A stretch of 49,619 nt of DNA from Flavipsychrobacter sp. (GCA_024508935.1 JANINW010000036.1:117482-167100), one strand, 5' to 3'. Numbered from the stretch's first letter, positions 1-8,654 are shown. Translations and numbers: made by a program. Notes: generated by a model not told the origin, from the sequence alone.

Positions 1-64
1 CTTTGAACCGCCCTTTACTATTATTAACGGCGAAAAAATCTATTTTACCCGGCATTCGTCATGA
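1..64 (+). CDS. C-terminal tail of an unidentified protein (partial)
   Basis: An open frame enters from the left edge (first full codon at base 2) and gives about 20 residues ending in EKIYFTRHSS before TGA at 62-64. Its stop overlaps the ATG of the next gene in an ATGA arrangement, which supports it as the real upstream partner in the glycosyltransferase operon. Too little remains to name a family. Confidence 0.55.
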   Translation, partial: FEPPFTIINGEKIYFTRHSS

Positions 65-1158
65 AGAAGAAACGCATTATTTGTACGGTAACCAACGATT
101 TGAATTATGACCAGCGTATGATACGCATCTGCACATCGTTATCCAATGCGGGTTATGATGTAACACTGGTAGGTTTCAAGCGAAAAAAAAGCAAGCCCCT
201 CAAGCCACAACCATTCAAGCAAAAAAGATTGTGGATTGTTGCAGAGCAGGGCAAACTTATGTACCTGCAATACTGGCTGAATCTATTCTTTTATTTGCTT
301 TTAAAACCTGCAGATGTTATTTGCGCTGTCGATTTAGATACTATACTTCCCGTATATTTTGCATCCAAACTAAAAGGCTGCAAGCGTGTGTACGATGCAC
401 ATGAATTGTTTACAGAACTAAAAGAAGTAGTAACACGCCCTGCTGTACATAAAATGTGGTTGGCAATAGAACGTTTTGCGGTTCCCCGCTTCCCTACCGG
501 CTATACTATTGGTGCATGTTATGCGGAGGAATTTCATAAAAAATATAGAGTACAGTATAATATAGTACGCAATGCTACTGTACTAAAGCCGCTGCAAATA
601 CCTGCGAGGACTAACAAATACATTCTCTACCAGGGTTGGGTAAATGAAGGCAGGTGTTTTGAGGAATTGATACCTGCCATGCAGTTTGTAGATTGCAAAC
701 TGGTGATCTGTGGCGAAGGCAATTTTTACAAACAGGCGCAGCAATTAGCTGCAGACCACAATGTAAGCAACAAAATATCCTTTGAAGGTTATGTACCTCC
801 TGATAAATTAGTTGAATATACTAAGCAGGCAACAGTGGGCATTACCTTATTTCACAAGCTCAGCAAAAGCAATGAGCTTTCGCTCGCCAACCGTTTTTTC
901 GATTACATGCACCAGGCGGTACCTCAGCTTTGCATGAAGTTTCCGGAATATGAAAAGATAAATGATAACTATGAAATAGCCGCATTAATAGAAGACCCTG
1001 TAACACCTGAAAACATAGCAGCCTTACTGAACAAGCTACTGTATGACACAACATATTACAGTCGCTTGAAGGAAAACTGTACAAAAGCACGCGAAAAATA
1101 TTGCTGGCAGGAAGAAGAGAAAGTACTATTATCTGTTTACAGCCGTTTATTAAAGTAA
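61..1158 (+). CDS. Glycosyltransferase family 4-like protein
   Basis: This 365-residue protein resembles cytoplasmic GT-B sugar transferases (GT4/GT1 type) that use nucleotide-sugar donors to build surface polysaccharides or glycolipids. The N-terminus carries NDLNYDQRMIRIC, common in Bacteroidota members of the group. The C-terminal half has the Rossmann-like donor-binding stretch (LVICGEGNFY near residue 220) and an E-containing loop SNELSLANRFFDYM near residue 275-288. There is no signal peptide. The start overlaps the stop of the upstream partial gene, and its stop directly abuts the ATG of a GT2 gene, so the three form an operon. The sugar donor and acceptor cannot be read from the sequence. 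Confidence 0.85.
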   Translation: MKKKRIICTVTNDLNYDQRMIRICTSLSNAGYDVTLVGFKRKKSKPLKPQPFKQKRLWIVAEQGKLMYLQYWLNLFFYLLLKPADVICAVDLDTILPVYFASKLKGCKRVYDAHELFTELKEVVTRPAVHKMWLAIERFAVPRFPTGYTIGACYAEEFHKKYRVQYNIVRNATVLKPLQIPARTNKYILYQGWVNEGRCFEELIPAMQFVDCKLVICGEGNFYKQAQQLAADHNVSNKISFEGYVPPDKLVEYTKQATVGITLFHKLSKSNELSLANRFFDYMHQAVPQLCMKFPEYEKINDNYEIAALIEDPVTPENIAALLNKLLYDTTYYSRLKENCTKAREKYCWQEEEKVLLSVYSRLLK

Positions 1159-1932
1159 ATGCAAGCAAGTAAATTGAGCATAACCGTAGTGATACCTGCA
1201 TATAATGCAGCTAACACTATAGTGCGTGCTATACAGTCTTGCATGGCCCAAACATTGCAGCCTCTGGAGATAATAGTAATAGACGATGGGAGCAAAGACA
1301 ATACACTGGATATAGTAAAGCAATTATCACCGAATATAATTATCATTTCGCTGGAGGGCAACAAAGGTCCGTCAGCTGCAAGAAATGCCGGGTGGGATCT
1401 TGCAAAGGGAGACATTGTGTCTTTTCTTGACAGTGATGACGAATGGCACCCGCAAAAACTGGAAATAATAGCCGGCTTATTTGAATCCAATCAGAGTGCC
1501 GTTTTTATAGGTCACCCGTACACCCTGCAGGCAAACCAAACCCCCTACAGTGTACAACCACCCCTGCAATCTAAAAGTTGGTTGAGTATATTACTGCGCA
1601 ACCCCTTTCAAACATCCTGCATTAGCGTACGAAAGAATATCCCATACCGTTTTGATAACAACTACCGGTACTGTGAAGATCATGAATTGGCCGTACGTAT
1701 AGCGCATGATAAGCGTTGTTATTATATAAATTACCCACTAACCATTTTGGGCAGGCCGCAGTTAAGTGAAGGTGGCGCTTCCGCCAATTTATGGAAGATG
1801 AGAAAAGGTCAACTGAGCATATACGCGGGTATAACACGCTATAGTATTATATATGCTGTTTTCCTGCCCGCCTTATGGCTATATAGCCTGTCAAAGCATA
1901 TTATACAGTGGATAAGACTAAAAGTATTTTAA
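1159..1932 (+). CDS. Glycosyltransferase family 2 protein
   Basis: This 257-residue GT-A enzyme starts immediately after the GT4 stop codon. The N-terminus has the GT2 opening TVVIPAYN (residues 9-16), the nucleotide-binding IDDGS (41-45) and the metal-binding DSDDEW (91-96). The last about 30 residues are hydrophobic and may associate with the inner membrane. It probably adds a sugar during assembly of a cell-surface polysaccharide together with its upstream partner. It converges with the FtsE-type gene with only 4 bases between the two stop codons and no obvious terminator. The substrate is unknown. Confidence 0.88.
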   Translation: MQASKLSITVVIPAYNAANTIVRAIQSCMAQTLQPLEIIVIDDGSKDNTLDIVKQLSPNIIIISLEGNKGPSAARNAGWDLAKGDIVSFLDSDDEWHPQKLEIIAGLFESNQSAVFIGHPYTLQANQTPYSVQPPLQSKSWLSILLRNPFQTSCISVRKNIPYRFDNNYRYCEDHELAVRIAHDKRCYYINYPLTILGRPQLSEGGASANLWKMRKGQLSIYAGITRYSIIYAVFLPALWLYSLSKHIIQWIRLKVF

Positions 1933-1936
1933 ACGC

Positions 1937-2623
1937 TTACACCCCAGCTACAGATATTTCTTTTACACTGCCTTGCTCAATGCGCACTACGCGGGCTGGA
2001 TACTTCTGAATGATATTATAATCATGCGTGGCCATTATGAAAGCCGTATGGTAATCGCGGCAAATATTGAATAGCAGCTGCATTATTTCATCGGTCGTAT
2101 CAGGGTCCAGGTTTCCAGTAGGTTCATCTGCCAGTATGAGTTTAGGATTATTGAGCAGTGCCCTGGCTATGTCCACCCTTTGTTGCTCACCGCCAGACAT
2201 TTCATAAGGCATTTTAAAACCCTTGCCTCTTAGCCCAACTTTTCCCAGCACATTGTCAATTTTTTCCTTCATCAGAGCCTTATCTTTCCAGCCGGTAGCC
2301 TTCAGTACAAATTCCAGGTTGTCCTGTACATTTCTATCCGTAAGCAGTCGAAAATCCTGGAATACGATACCCAGATTACGCCTTAGCAAAGGAATGGTTT
2401 GCCATTTGAGGTCTTTCAGGTTAAAACCGGCAACACTGCCCTCTCCCTGAGTAAGGTACAGATCACCATATAGCGTTTTTAGCAGGCTGGATTTACCGCT
2501 ACCGGTTTTGCCTATCATATATACAAACTCACCCTTACCCACTTCAAAATTCACATCATTGAGTATCAGGTTTTTACCCTGGTATATATTAGCATTCCGG
2601 AGGGATATTATCTTGTCAGTCAT
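1937..2623 (-). CDS. ftsE: FtsE-like cell division ABC ATPase
   Basis: This 228-residue ABC ATPase has Walker A GKTGSGKS (38-45), Q-loop FQD (Q89), signature SGGEQQ (143-148), Walker B LILADEP (162-168) and H-loop H200. The size, the sequence FVYMIGKTGSGKSS and the VFQDFRLL block match FtsE, which with the membrane protein FtsX couples ATP hydrolysis to peptidoglycan hydrolase activation at the septum. No FtsX partner is encoded nearby; the ftsE name therefore rests on sequence alone, and a LolD/MacB-like ATPase is the main alternative. It reads as a single-gene unit; a TATTTTTG motif at 2642-2649 (minus) may be its -7 element. Confidence 0.82.
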   Translation of the reverse strand: MTDKIISLRNANIYQGKNLILNDVNFEVGKGEFVYMIGKTGSGKSSLLKTLYGDLYLTQGEGSVAGFNLKDLKWQTIPLLRRNLGIVFQDFRLLTDRNVQDNLEFVLKATGWKDKALMKEKIDNVLGKVGLRGKGFKMPYEMSGGEQQRVDIARALLNNPKLILADEPTGNLDPDTTDEIMQLLFNICRDYHTAFIMATHDYNIIQKYPARVVRIEQGSVKEISVAGV

Positions 2624-2703
2624 TACGCTAAGGCTTTACAACAAAAATAACAGGTAATCTCCAGTATACGAATATAAAATTCATAGCCATTAATTTTTAA
2701 CAT

Positions 2704-2730
2704 AAAAAAAAGCCCCGCAAATGCGGGGCT
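2704..2730 (-). terminator. Rho-independent terminator of the M43 protease gene
   Basis: AGCCCCGC and GCGGGGCT form an 8-bp GC-rich stem at 2711-2730 with an AAAT loop. On the minus strand it is followed by a run of T (the A-run at 2704-2711), about 20 bases after the stop codon of the protease gene. Confidence 0.85.
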
Positions 2731-2750
2731 TGGAATATAAAATGGTTGTA

Positions 2751-5027
2751 TTAGTTAACTACCAGTTTCTCAGTTTGAGTTTGAGCACCTGTTATAACCT
2801 GAACCATATAGATACCTTTTACACTGATTGCTTCTGAAGGAATTTCTACACGGCTGAATTTATCTTTAAGTTCTGCTTGTGTGCTGTATACCATTTTACC
2901 GGTAATGTCTGTTACAACAATTTTGGCAGTGGTATTTTGTGCACCGCGGATAACCACAGCAGAGCTACCGGTTGTTGGGTTCGGAGCCAGTGCTATAGAT
3001 TTCTCACCGTTCAGGATAGTGTTAACACCTGTAGCAAACGGAGTAACAGTAATACGGTCCATATAGAAGTTGTTACCTGTACCAGTTTCAAACATGGTAG
3101 CATCAACACCTGGTTTGTAACGGAAACGGAAGAATACCTTGTCTTTAGATTTTGCTGCGTCAGGGATGGCTATGCTTTGTGTAGCCCAGTCACCTTGCCA
3201 CAATGGTGCAAACGGAGTTTGTAAGGTACCTTTTGTTGACATATCACCTTTAGTCAGCCTCTTCATCAGCACCCATTTGTTACCGCAATCTGTAGAATAA
3301 CTTACTTCAAGCGTATCTTTCATCAGGTCTGGGTTAAATGTGCGGTAAACACCTGCATATACATAACTCAGGTTGCAAGTGCTGCCAGAAGGGAAGCTAG
3401 ACAGATCGAAAGCAGGAGTGAAGAAATCATCAACATCACCACCTGGTGTATTGATCAGGTTTTTAGGGAAAGTACGTGCATCATAACCGTGATAAACGAT
3501 ACATGATTTATCATAATAACCTGTATTATCGGTTACTTCCCATTTGTTATCATTGTTATAGTAGTTGAATATCGGCCATTTATCGCGGTCGCCATTCTGA
3601 GCGAAATCCTGGATGTAACCATCATTAGGATTCAATTTATAATTAGGATCTGCAGCATATACTTTCTTAGTAACATCTGTAGCACCAGCAGCACCGGTTG
3701 CTGTAAGTTTTACATCTACCCATCCCGGGTTAGATATAGTAACTTGTACATTACCTGTTGCTGTAGTTGGGTTTGAAGGATTAGCACCGTTACTGATATC
3801 CCACTGTACGCCTGTCACAGGAGCATTCCAGCTTTGGTTTTTAAAAGTAAATTTGGTAGCACCGTCAGCACACATATAAACTGTCCTGTCTCCATTCACT
3901 GTTTTTTCTATAGAGAAATCAGCAGTAGGAGGAATGGTTGATTGACCTGCAACATTATAGTTGGCATCCATAATACCGGTAATAGCACCATTTGCAGCTG
4001 TGATCAGGTTATTCCTGTTAGCCGTCGGACTTTTCAGGGTAGCACGCATACGTAATACCTGTTGTTTGGTAAACATATTTGTACAGCTTGAATAGTCCAT
4101 GATGTTCTGTACATTGGTAGTATCGGGATAATCTACAATAGCTTTTGCCAGTGTACCGTTACTATCATAAGTATAGGTCATTTGATATCCCTGTGCACAA
4201 GAAGAATCGTATAAAGGACAAGTACTGAAGTGGCCTTTTGTTGGCGGAGTATCATCTACTTCGTCATCACCACATGCCTGGCCTGCTTGTTGCTGGCTGC
4301 TGTTCCATGTATGGTACAGGTTAAAATAGTGCCCGGCTTCGTGCGGAATAGTATTATCCTGGTTGATAAAAGGAGCACCGGAAATGATACCGTCTGAATA
4401 AGGGAATTGAGCAGCACCTGAAGGCAGCGTAGCATACGCTAATATGGTACCACCTGCAGTTGCCCTGCCAATACGGTTTTCTACCCAGATATTCAAGTAC
4501 CTGTCTGGTGCCCACTGACCCAGTTTTGCCTGGTCGTCACCACCATAAGTCAGGTAAGAAAAATGGCGGGTGATACCATTGGTTGGATTGCCTTCCGGAT
4601 CTTTCCACGCCAAACGGAATTCGAAATTGGCTTTACCGATATATGGTTTGAATGGTGCAATAACATTACTCAGATCCGCATTCGCCATGTTATATTTAAC
4701 ATTCATGTCGGCGATCATTTTGCGTATGTCTGCATCACTTACATAATCAGAAGTATTGTAATCGTGTACTACATGCACTACTACAGGAATATAATATTTG
4801 GTAGCGATCTCAGCAGCATAAGTCGAGTCAAACCGCTTATCATAAATCATAGAGTTAGAAGACAAAGCGCCTCTCCACAATAAGTCCAGGGCCTGTTGGG
4901 TTTGAGCTACCTTAGGATTCAGCTTGATGTATTCACGCTGCATTTCGTCAGTAGCACATTTTTGTGCATTAGCCACGCTGCTTAGGCAAGCTACTGCAGA
5001 TAATAAAAGGATAGATTTTTTCACCAT
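2751..5027 (-). CDS. Secreted M43 (pappalysin-like) metalloprotease, T9SS cargo
   Basis: This 758-residue protein begins with a signal peptide (MVKKSILLLSAVACLSSVANAQ). The zinc motif HEAGHYFNLYH lies at 229-239, followed by CGDDEVDDTPP (252-262) and a Met-turn MDYSSC, as in peptidase family M43. A PKD-like region and a jelly-roll-like region with FNYYNNDNKW follow, and the last about 80 residues form a T9SS type A sorting domain (ALAPNPTTG near 680, ending TEKLVVN). The expected route is Sec export, then the type IX system with removal of the tail. It is monocistronic, with its own promoter (5062-5094) and terminator. The substrate is not deducible. Confidence 0.92.
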   Translation of the reverse strand: MVKKSILLLSAVACLSSVANAQKCATDEMQREYIKLNPKVAQTQQALDLLWRGALSSNSMIYDKRFDSTYAAEIATKYYIPVVVHVVHDYNTSDYVSDADIRKMIADMNVKYNMANADLSNVIAPFKPYIGKANFEFRLAWKDPEGNPTNGITRHFSYLTYGGDDQAKLGQWAPDRYLNIWVENRIGRATAGGTILAYATLPSGAAQFPYSDGIISGAPFINQDNTIPHEAGHYFNLYHTWNSSQQQAGQACGDDEVDDTPPTKGHFSTCPLYDSSCAQGYQMTYTYDSNGTLAKAIVDYPDTTNVQNIMDYSSCTNMFTKQQVLRMRATLKSPTANRNNLITAANGAITGIMDANYNVAGQSTIPPTADFSIEKTVNGDRTVYMCADGATKFTFKNQSWNAPVTGVQWDISNGANPSNPTTATGNVQVTISNPGWVDVKLTATGAAGATDVTKKVYAADPNYKLNPNDGYIQDFAQNGDRDKWPIFNYYNNDNKWEVTDNTGYYDKSCIVYHGYDARTFPKNLINTPGGDVDDFFTPAFDLSSFPSGSTCNLSYVYAGVYRTFNPDLMKDTLEVSYSTDCGNKWVLMKRLTKGDMSTKGTLQTPFAPLWQGDWATQSIAIPDAAKSKDKVFFRFRYKPGVDATMFETGTGNNFYMDRITVTPFATGVNTILNGEKSIALAPNPTTGSSAVVIRGAQNTTAKIVVTDITGKMVYSTQAELKDKFSRVEIPSEAISVKGIYMVQVITGAQTQTEKLVVN

Positions 5028-5061
5028 TTTATATTATTAAAAAATCATTAATCAGTGGTTT

Positions 5062-5094
5062 CAAAGATAGAGATTCCTGTTAAAAGATTGCAAA
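5062..5094 (-). promoter_or_regulatory. Bacteroidota-type promoter of the M43 protease gene
   Basis: On the minus strand TTTG (5091-5094) is followed after 21 bases by TATCTTTG (5062-5069), matching the TTTG-N19-21-TAnnTTTG pattern of the Bacteroidota housekeeping sigma factor. The start codon at 5027 lies 34 bases downstream of the -7 element. Confidence 0.65.
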
Positions 5095-5176
5095 GTTTTT
5101 TGTCATAAAACTTTTATTTCTTATACTTATTACATGCTTATGACTAATGCCATAGACCGGCTTTTACAGGCTTGGT

Positions 5177-5214
5177 AGAATAAAAATACCCTATACAGAA
5201 CTGTAAAGGGTATT
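5177..5214 (-). terminator. Terminator downstream of tRNA-Leu
   Basis: AATACCCT (5185-5192) pairs with AGGGTATT (5207-5214), and an inner TACAG/CTGTA stem extends the hairpin. On the minus strand the stem is followed by a T-rich stretch, 10 bases beyond the tRNA-Leu 3' end. Confidence 0.75.
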
Positions 5215-5224
5215 AAAGTGAGTG

Positions 5225-5310
5225 TGCCCCGGGCGGGACTTGAACCCGCACACGCATTGCTGCATACAGGATTTTAAGTCCTGCGCGTCTACCAATTCCA
5301 CCACCAGGGC
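5225..5310 (-). tRNA. tRNA-Leu (anticodon TAA)
   Basis: On the minus strand the gene begins GCCCTGG and ends CCGGGGC plus discriminator A, giving a 7-bp acceptor stem with one G-U pair. The anticodon arm CAGGA-CTTAAAA-TCCTG presents TAA. A long variable arm (about 86 nt in total) and the GGTTCAAG T-loop fit a class II leucine tRNA. CCA is not encoded. It lies 71 bases downstream of tRNA-Gly. Confidence 0.95.
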
Positions 5311-5346
5311 ATTTCATGCAGCACGCGGCAGAACGTGCGCAAACAA

Positions 5347-5376
5347 AAAATTCCAAACCGTAATGGCCTGGAATTT
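5347..5376 (-). terminator. Hairpin with T-tract between tRNA-Gly and tRNA-Leu
   Basis: AAATTCCA (5348-5355) and TGGAATTT (5369-5376) form an 8-bp stem. On the minus strand the downstream arm runs into TTTTTTG. This looks like a terminator or processing hairpin right after tRNA-Gly, so tRNA-Leu would depend on read-through or an unseen promoter. Confidence 0.5.
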
Positions 5377-5381
5377 CTTAG

Positions 5382-5454
5382 AGCGGAAGACGAGACTCGA
5401 ACCCGCGACCCTCACCTTGGCAAGGTGATGCTCTACCAACTGAGCTACTTCCGC
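5382..5454 (-). tRNA. tRNA-Gly (anticodon GCC)
   Basis: On the minus strand GCGGAAG at the 5' end pairs with CTTCCGC at the 3' end, followed by discriminator T as usual for glycine. The anticodon arm TCACC-TTGCCAA-GGTGA presents GCC. D-arm AGCTCAGTTGGTAGAGC and T-arm GGTTCGAG are canonical. CCA is not encoded. Confidence 0.96.
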
Positions 5455-5480
5455 ATGTGTTTTAAGAACTTTTGGGAGTG

Positions 5481-5511
5481 CAAAGATAATGGAGATTGAT
5501 TAATCTCCAAA
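5481..5511 (-). promoter_or_regulatory. Promoter of the tRNA-Gly/tRNA-Leu unit
   Basis: On the minus strand TTTG (5508-5511) and TATCTTTG (5481-5488) are separated by exactly 19 bases, an exact match to the Bacteroidota -33/-7 consensus. The tRNA-Gly 5' end at 5454 lies 27 bases downstream. Confidence 0.8.
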
Positions 5512-5545
5512 TACTCTTTCGTAAAATTTTTTCTTTCATACTTGT

Positions 5546-5553
5546 TACCTTTG
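5546..5553 (+). promoter_or_regulatory. -7 promoter element of ccmB
   Basis: TACCTTTG matches TAnnTTTG and is followed by GCCCGCAC and then the ccmB ATG at 5561, implying a very short 5' leader. A clear -33 TTTG is not seen. It lies back-to-back with the tRNA promoter. Confidence 0.55.
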
Positions 5554-5560
5554 CCCGCAC

Positions 5561-6217
5561 ATGTTTCAAGGGCATTTATTTTCTCTTATCCGAAAGGATA
5601 TCATCATTGAATGGCGCCAAAAACACACACTCTTTGGTGTATTGCTTTACGTAGGCTCTACGGTATTTGTAGTATATATGATGAGCGGCCAGCCCGAAGT
5701 AAAAATCTGGAATGCTTTATTCTGGATCACCCAATTATTTGTTGCTGTAAATTCTGTAGCTAAAAGTTTTCTCCAGGAATCTGCCGAAAGATTCAGGTAT
5801 TACTTCACCATTGTAAAGCCAGCTCATTTCCTGGCAGCAAAAATGATATATAGCGTGGTGCTTCTATTCATTATGAGCCTGGTAAGCCTGTTATTGTTTA
5901 ACCTGATGCTGGGAAACCCGCTGGTACAAACGGGCCTCTTCGTAATCATCACTATGGTTGGCAGCATCAGCCTTTCAGTTGTTTTTACTTTTCTTTCTGC
6001 CATAGCTGCCCGTGCACAGCAAAATGCCGCTTTAATGGCCATCTTAGGCTTTCCTATAGTTACCCCTATACTCATGATGCTTAGCAACCTTGCCGCCAAA
6101 GCCATTTCTCCTGTTTACCAACCCGGCTGGTGGACCCTCGCGCTGGCCTTATTACTTTTAGACCTGCTTGTAGTTGTGCTTGGCGTTATACTCTTTCCCT
6201 TTCTGTGGCAGGAATAG
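5561..6217 (+). CDS. ccmB: Heme exporter protein CcmB
   Basis: This 218-residue integral membrane protein has about six hydrophobic segments and the family opening in which a cytoplasmic N-terminus (LIRKDIIIEWRQK) precedes the first helix. CcmB is the membrane subunit of the CcmAB ATPase that works with CcmC to release heme-loaded CcmE during System I cytochrome c maturation in the inner membrane. It heads the plus-strand run ccmB-ccmC-ccmD-like-gdh. The ATPase subunit CcmA, which normally sits next to CcmB in proteobacteria, is absent here and would have to be encoded elsewhere. Confidence 0.9.
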   Translation: MFQGHLFSLIRKDIIIEWRQKHTLFGVLLYVGSTVFVVYMMSGQPEVKIWNALFWITQLFVAVNSVAKSFLQESAERFRYYFTIVKPAHFLAAKMIYSVVLLFIMSLVSLLLFNLMLGNPLVQTGLFVIITMVGSISLSVVFTFLSAIAARAQQNAALMAILGFPIVTPILMMLSNLAAKAISPVYQPGWWTLALALLLLDLLVVVLGVILFPFLWQE

Positions 6218-6255
6218 GTGCCATATTTAATTTATTTATTGAACAATTAATCACT

Positions 6256-6263
6256 TACATTTG
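6256..6263 (+). promoter_or_regulatory. -7 promoter element in front of ccmC
   Basis: TACATTTG matches TAnnTTTG and lies 20 bases before the ccmC ATG, in the 66-base gap after ccmB. It suggests that ccmC can be transcribed independently of ccmB. The -33 element is unclear. Confidence 0.45.
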
Positions 6264-6283
6264 CCAAAATTTTACCTCAGCTT

Positions 6284-6961
6284 ATGCGCCGTTCGTGGTG
6301 GAAAGTGGTTTGTATCATACTTCTCTTTTATACAATAATTGGCGGTTTTCTTTTGCCTGTTCCCGTCCGGTTCATTCTGAATGAAACTATTCGCAACCTG
6401 TACTTCCACGTACCCATGTGGTTTACTATGATCTTACTGTTCGGCATTTCATTTGCCTATGCTTTAAAATATCTGCGTACCGGCAATCTGAAATACGATA
6501 TCTATTCAGTAGAATTTACCAAGGTGGGTGTATTCTTTAGCATAATGGGCATGGTTACGGGTATGGAATGGGCTAAATACACCTGGGGCGAACCATGGAG
6601 TAATGACCCCAAGCAATTAGCTACCGCTGTTTGCATGCTCATGTATTTTGCTTACCTGATATTACGCGGCGGACTGAAAGACGAAGAAAAGCGCGCGAAA
6701 ATATCATCTGTATATAATGTCTTTGCCTTTGCACTTATGATTCCATTATTGTTCATCCTGCCCCGTATGGTAGATTCCCTGCACCCTGGCAATGGCGGCA
6801 ATCCCGGCTTCAATAGCTATGACCTCGACAGCCGTATGCGCATGGTTTTCTATCCTGCGGTGATGGGTTGGTTTTTATTAGGATACTGGATGACAACATT
6901 AAGAATACGTGTATCCCTGATAAACCATGAACGCGATAACAATTTTGAAATTGACGCTTAA
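6284..6961 (+). CDS. ccmC: Cytochrome c maturation protein CcmC (CcsA-type heme handling)
   Basis: This 225-residue protein has six predicted membrane helices. CcmC presents heme to CcmE using two external histidines and a tryptophan-rich WWD loop. Here the candidates are H42 (NLYFHVPMW), the loop TWGEPWSNDPKQ (100-111) and H167 (DSLHPGNGG). The loop keeps W101, W105 and D108 but has N at 107, where the consensus usually has tryptophan. It is followed after 4 bases by the ccmD-like gene. An alternative label is CcsA-like, since the two families share this domain, but the length fits CcmC. Confidence 0.9.
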   Translation: MRRSWWKVVCIILLFYTIIGGFLLPVPVRFILNETIRNLYFHVPMWFTMILLFGISFAYALKYLRTGNLKYDIYSVEFTKVGVFFSIMGMVTGMEWAKYTWGEPWSNDPKQLATAVCMLMYFAYLILRGGLKDEEKRAKISSVYNVFAFALMIPLLFILPRMVDSLHPGNGGNPGFNSYDLDSRMRMVFYPAVMGWFLLGYWMTTLRIRVSLINHERDNNFEIDA

Positions 6962-6965
6962 ATGA

Positions 6966-7187
6966 ATGAATACGATGCGTAAAATTGCATTTCTTTCTAT
7001 ACTATATTTTTTTATATCAGCAGCAACTGCTACTGCCCAAACTGCCGAGCCGGAAATGGCTGATGCCATGCGCTCGAACGGCAAAATATACATTGTGGTT
7101 TTAGTATTAGCCACTATCTTTGCCGGGATTATCACAATGCTGGTGCGCCTTGACCGAAAGATCAGCAAACTAGAAAAGAATAAATAA
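6966..7187 (+). CDS. CcmD-like small membrane protein
   Basis: This 73-residue protein has a signal-like N-terminus (ending in AQTAEPE), a short acidic linker and one membrane helix near residues 41-60 (YIVVLVLATIFAGIITMLV), then a charged tail RLDRKISKLEKNK. CcmD proteins are short single-span proteins that stabilise CcmC/heme-CcmE release, and the position four bases after ccmC supports the assignment. An internal ATG at 6975 is a possible alternative start. The extra signal-like segment makes it longer than proteobacterial CcmD. Confidence 0.75.
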   Translation: MNTMRKIAFLSILYFFISAATATAQTAEPEMADAMRSNGKIYIVVLVLATIFAGIITMLVRLDRKISKLEKNK

Positions 7188-7217
7188 ATTCAATCTATTT
7201 TATAACTAAAAACAAAT

Positions 7218-8654
7218 ATGGTGGAAACAGCAACTGCCAAAGCCGCAAAAGCTCATTACAGCTTTTTCCAGGGCGTAGAACGCAACTTTGATAAAGCTGC
7301 AACTTTTACAAGGTTTGAAAAAGGTATACTTGAACAGATCAAAGCCTGTAACTCTATTCTGCAAATGAAATTCCCGGTACGTATCGGCGATAAGATCGAA
7401 GTTATCGAAGCCTACCGCGTACAGCACTCTCACCATAAATTACCATGTAAAGGCGGTATCCGCTACAGCATGGATGTAAACCAGGACGAAGTAATGGCCC
7501 TGGCAGCCCTGATGACTTACAAATGCGCTATCGTAAACGTTCCGTTTGGTGGTGCAAAAGGCGGTATCAGGATCAACCCTAAAAACTACACTCCGTTTGA
7601 GCTGGAAAAAATTACCCGTCGTTATGCTTCAGAACTGGTGAAGAAAAACTTCATCGGCCCTGGTATTGACGTACCTGCTCCTGACTACGGTACCGGCGCA
7701 CGCGAAATGAGCTGGATAGCAGATACCTATGCTTCCCTGAAACCGGGCGAAGTAGATGCACTGGGGTGTGTTACAGGTAAGCCAATAGCACAAGGCGGCG
7801 TACGTGGCCGTACAGAAGCTACAGGTCTGGGCGTTTTCTACGGCGTACGCGAACTGTGTAACGTAGCTGAAGACATGAAGAGACTGGGCCTTACTACCGG
7901 TATCGAAGGTAAAAAAGTAATTGTACAAGGCCTGGGTAACGTAGGTTACCACGCTGCAAAATTCTTCTACGAAGCAGGTGCACTGATCGTTGGCCTGGCA
8001 GAATACGAAGGTGGTATCTACAACGAAAAAGGTCTGGATCTTGAAAAAGTTGTAGCTCACCGTAAAGAAACCGGCAGCATACTTGGTTTTGCCGGCGCTA
8101 CTGATATTGCAAACAGCTTCGATACACTGGAAATGGAGTGCGATATCCTGATACCAGCCGCGCTTGAAAATGTGATCAATGCTTCGAATGCAGCCCGCAT
8201 TAAAGCTAAAATAATAGGCGAAGGTGCTAACGGTCCGCTTACTCCTGAAGCAGATGAAATACTGCTGCAGAAAGGCGCTATTGTGGTGCCTGACATGTAC
8301 CTGAACGCAGGTGGTGTTACTGTTTCTTATTTCGAATGGCTGAAAAACCTGAGCCACGTTCGTTTTGGCCGTATGGACAAACGTTTCAGCGAAAACCAGA
8401 ATACTTCTATCCTGGCTACAGTTGAAGGCCTGACTGGTAAAAAAGTAAGCGACATTGAGCGTCGCCAACTGCTGCACGGACCGGATGAAGTAGACCTGGT
8501 ATATTCAGGACTGGAAGATACGATGATCGGCTCTTACCACGAGATCCGTGAATCTATGCTGTCATTGAACATGACCGATATGCGTACTGCTGCATTTGTA
8601 GTTGCTATCAATAAAGTGGGTGTTTCTTACGAAGAGCTGGGCATATTCCCATAG
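7218..8654 (+). CDS. gdhA: Glu/Leu/Phe/Val dehydrogenase (glutamate dehydrogenase)
   Basis: This 478-residue cytosolic enzyme interconverts glutamate and 2-oxoglutarate plus ammonium with NAD(P)H. The substrate half has KGGIRYS (78-84), K102 in YKCA and the catalytic lysine K114 in GGAKGG. The dinucleotide-binding half has GLGNVG (237-242). The length exceeds the roughly 420-450 residues of the common bacterial form, because of an N-terminal extension and a longer C-terminal region. It starts 30 bases after the ccmD-like gene and ends at a strong terminator, so it may be read with the ccm genes. The substrate is probably glutamate, though the family also contains leucine-type enzymes. Confidence 0.92.
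   Translation: MVETATAKAAKAHYSFFQGVERNFDKAATFTRFEKGILEQIKACNSILQMKFPVRIGDKIEVIEAYRVQHSHHKLPCKGGIRYSMDVNQDEVMALAALMTYKCAIVNVPFGGAKGGIRINPKNYTPFELEKITRRYASELVKKNFIGPGIDVPAPDYGTGAREMSWIADTYASLKPGEVDALGCVTGKPIAQGGVRGRTEATGLGVFYGVRELCNVAEDMKRLGLTTGIEGKKVIVQGLGNVGYHAAKFFYEAGALIVGLAEYEGGIYNEKGLDLEKVVAHRKETGSILGFAGATDIANSFDTLEMECDILIPAALENVINASNAARIKAKIIGEGANGPLTPEADEILLQKGAIVVPDMYLNAGGVTVSYFEWLKNLSHVRFGRMDKRFSENQNTSILATVEGLTGKKVSDIERRQLLHGPDEVDLVYSGLEDTMIGSYHEIRESMLSLNMTDMRTAAFVVAINKVGVSYEELGIFP

Noticed and set aside
1937-2623. Possible CcmA partner for ccmB
   Set aside because: The ATPase matches FtsE in length and motifs, lies on the opposite strand and is separated by the protease and tRNA genes.
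5222-5428. 68-residue open frame running through tRNA-Leu and tRNA-Gly
   Set aside because: It is translated from the antisense of two tRNA genes (CPGRDLNPHTHC is a familiar artefact of this kind).
7629-8477. 282-residue open frame antisense to gdhA
   Set aside because: It lies wholly within the strongly supported glutamate dehydrogenase gene, is cysteine- and aromatic-rich without any motif, and reflects the codon bias of the sense gene.
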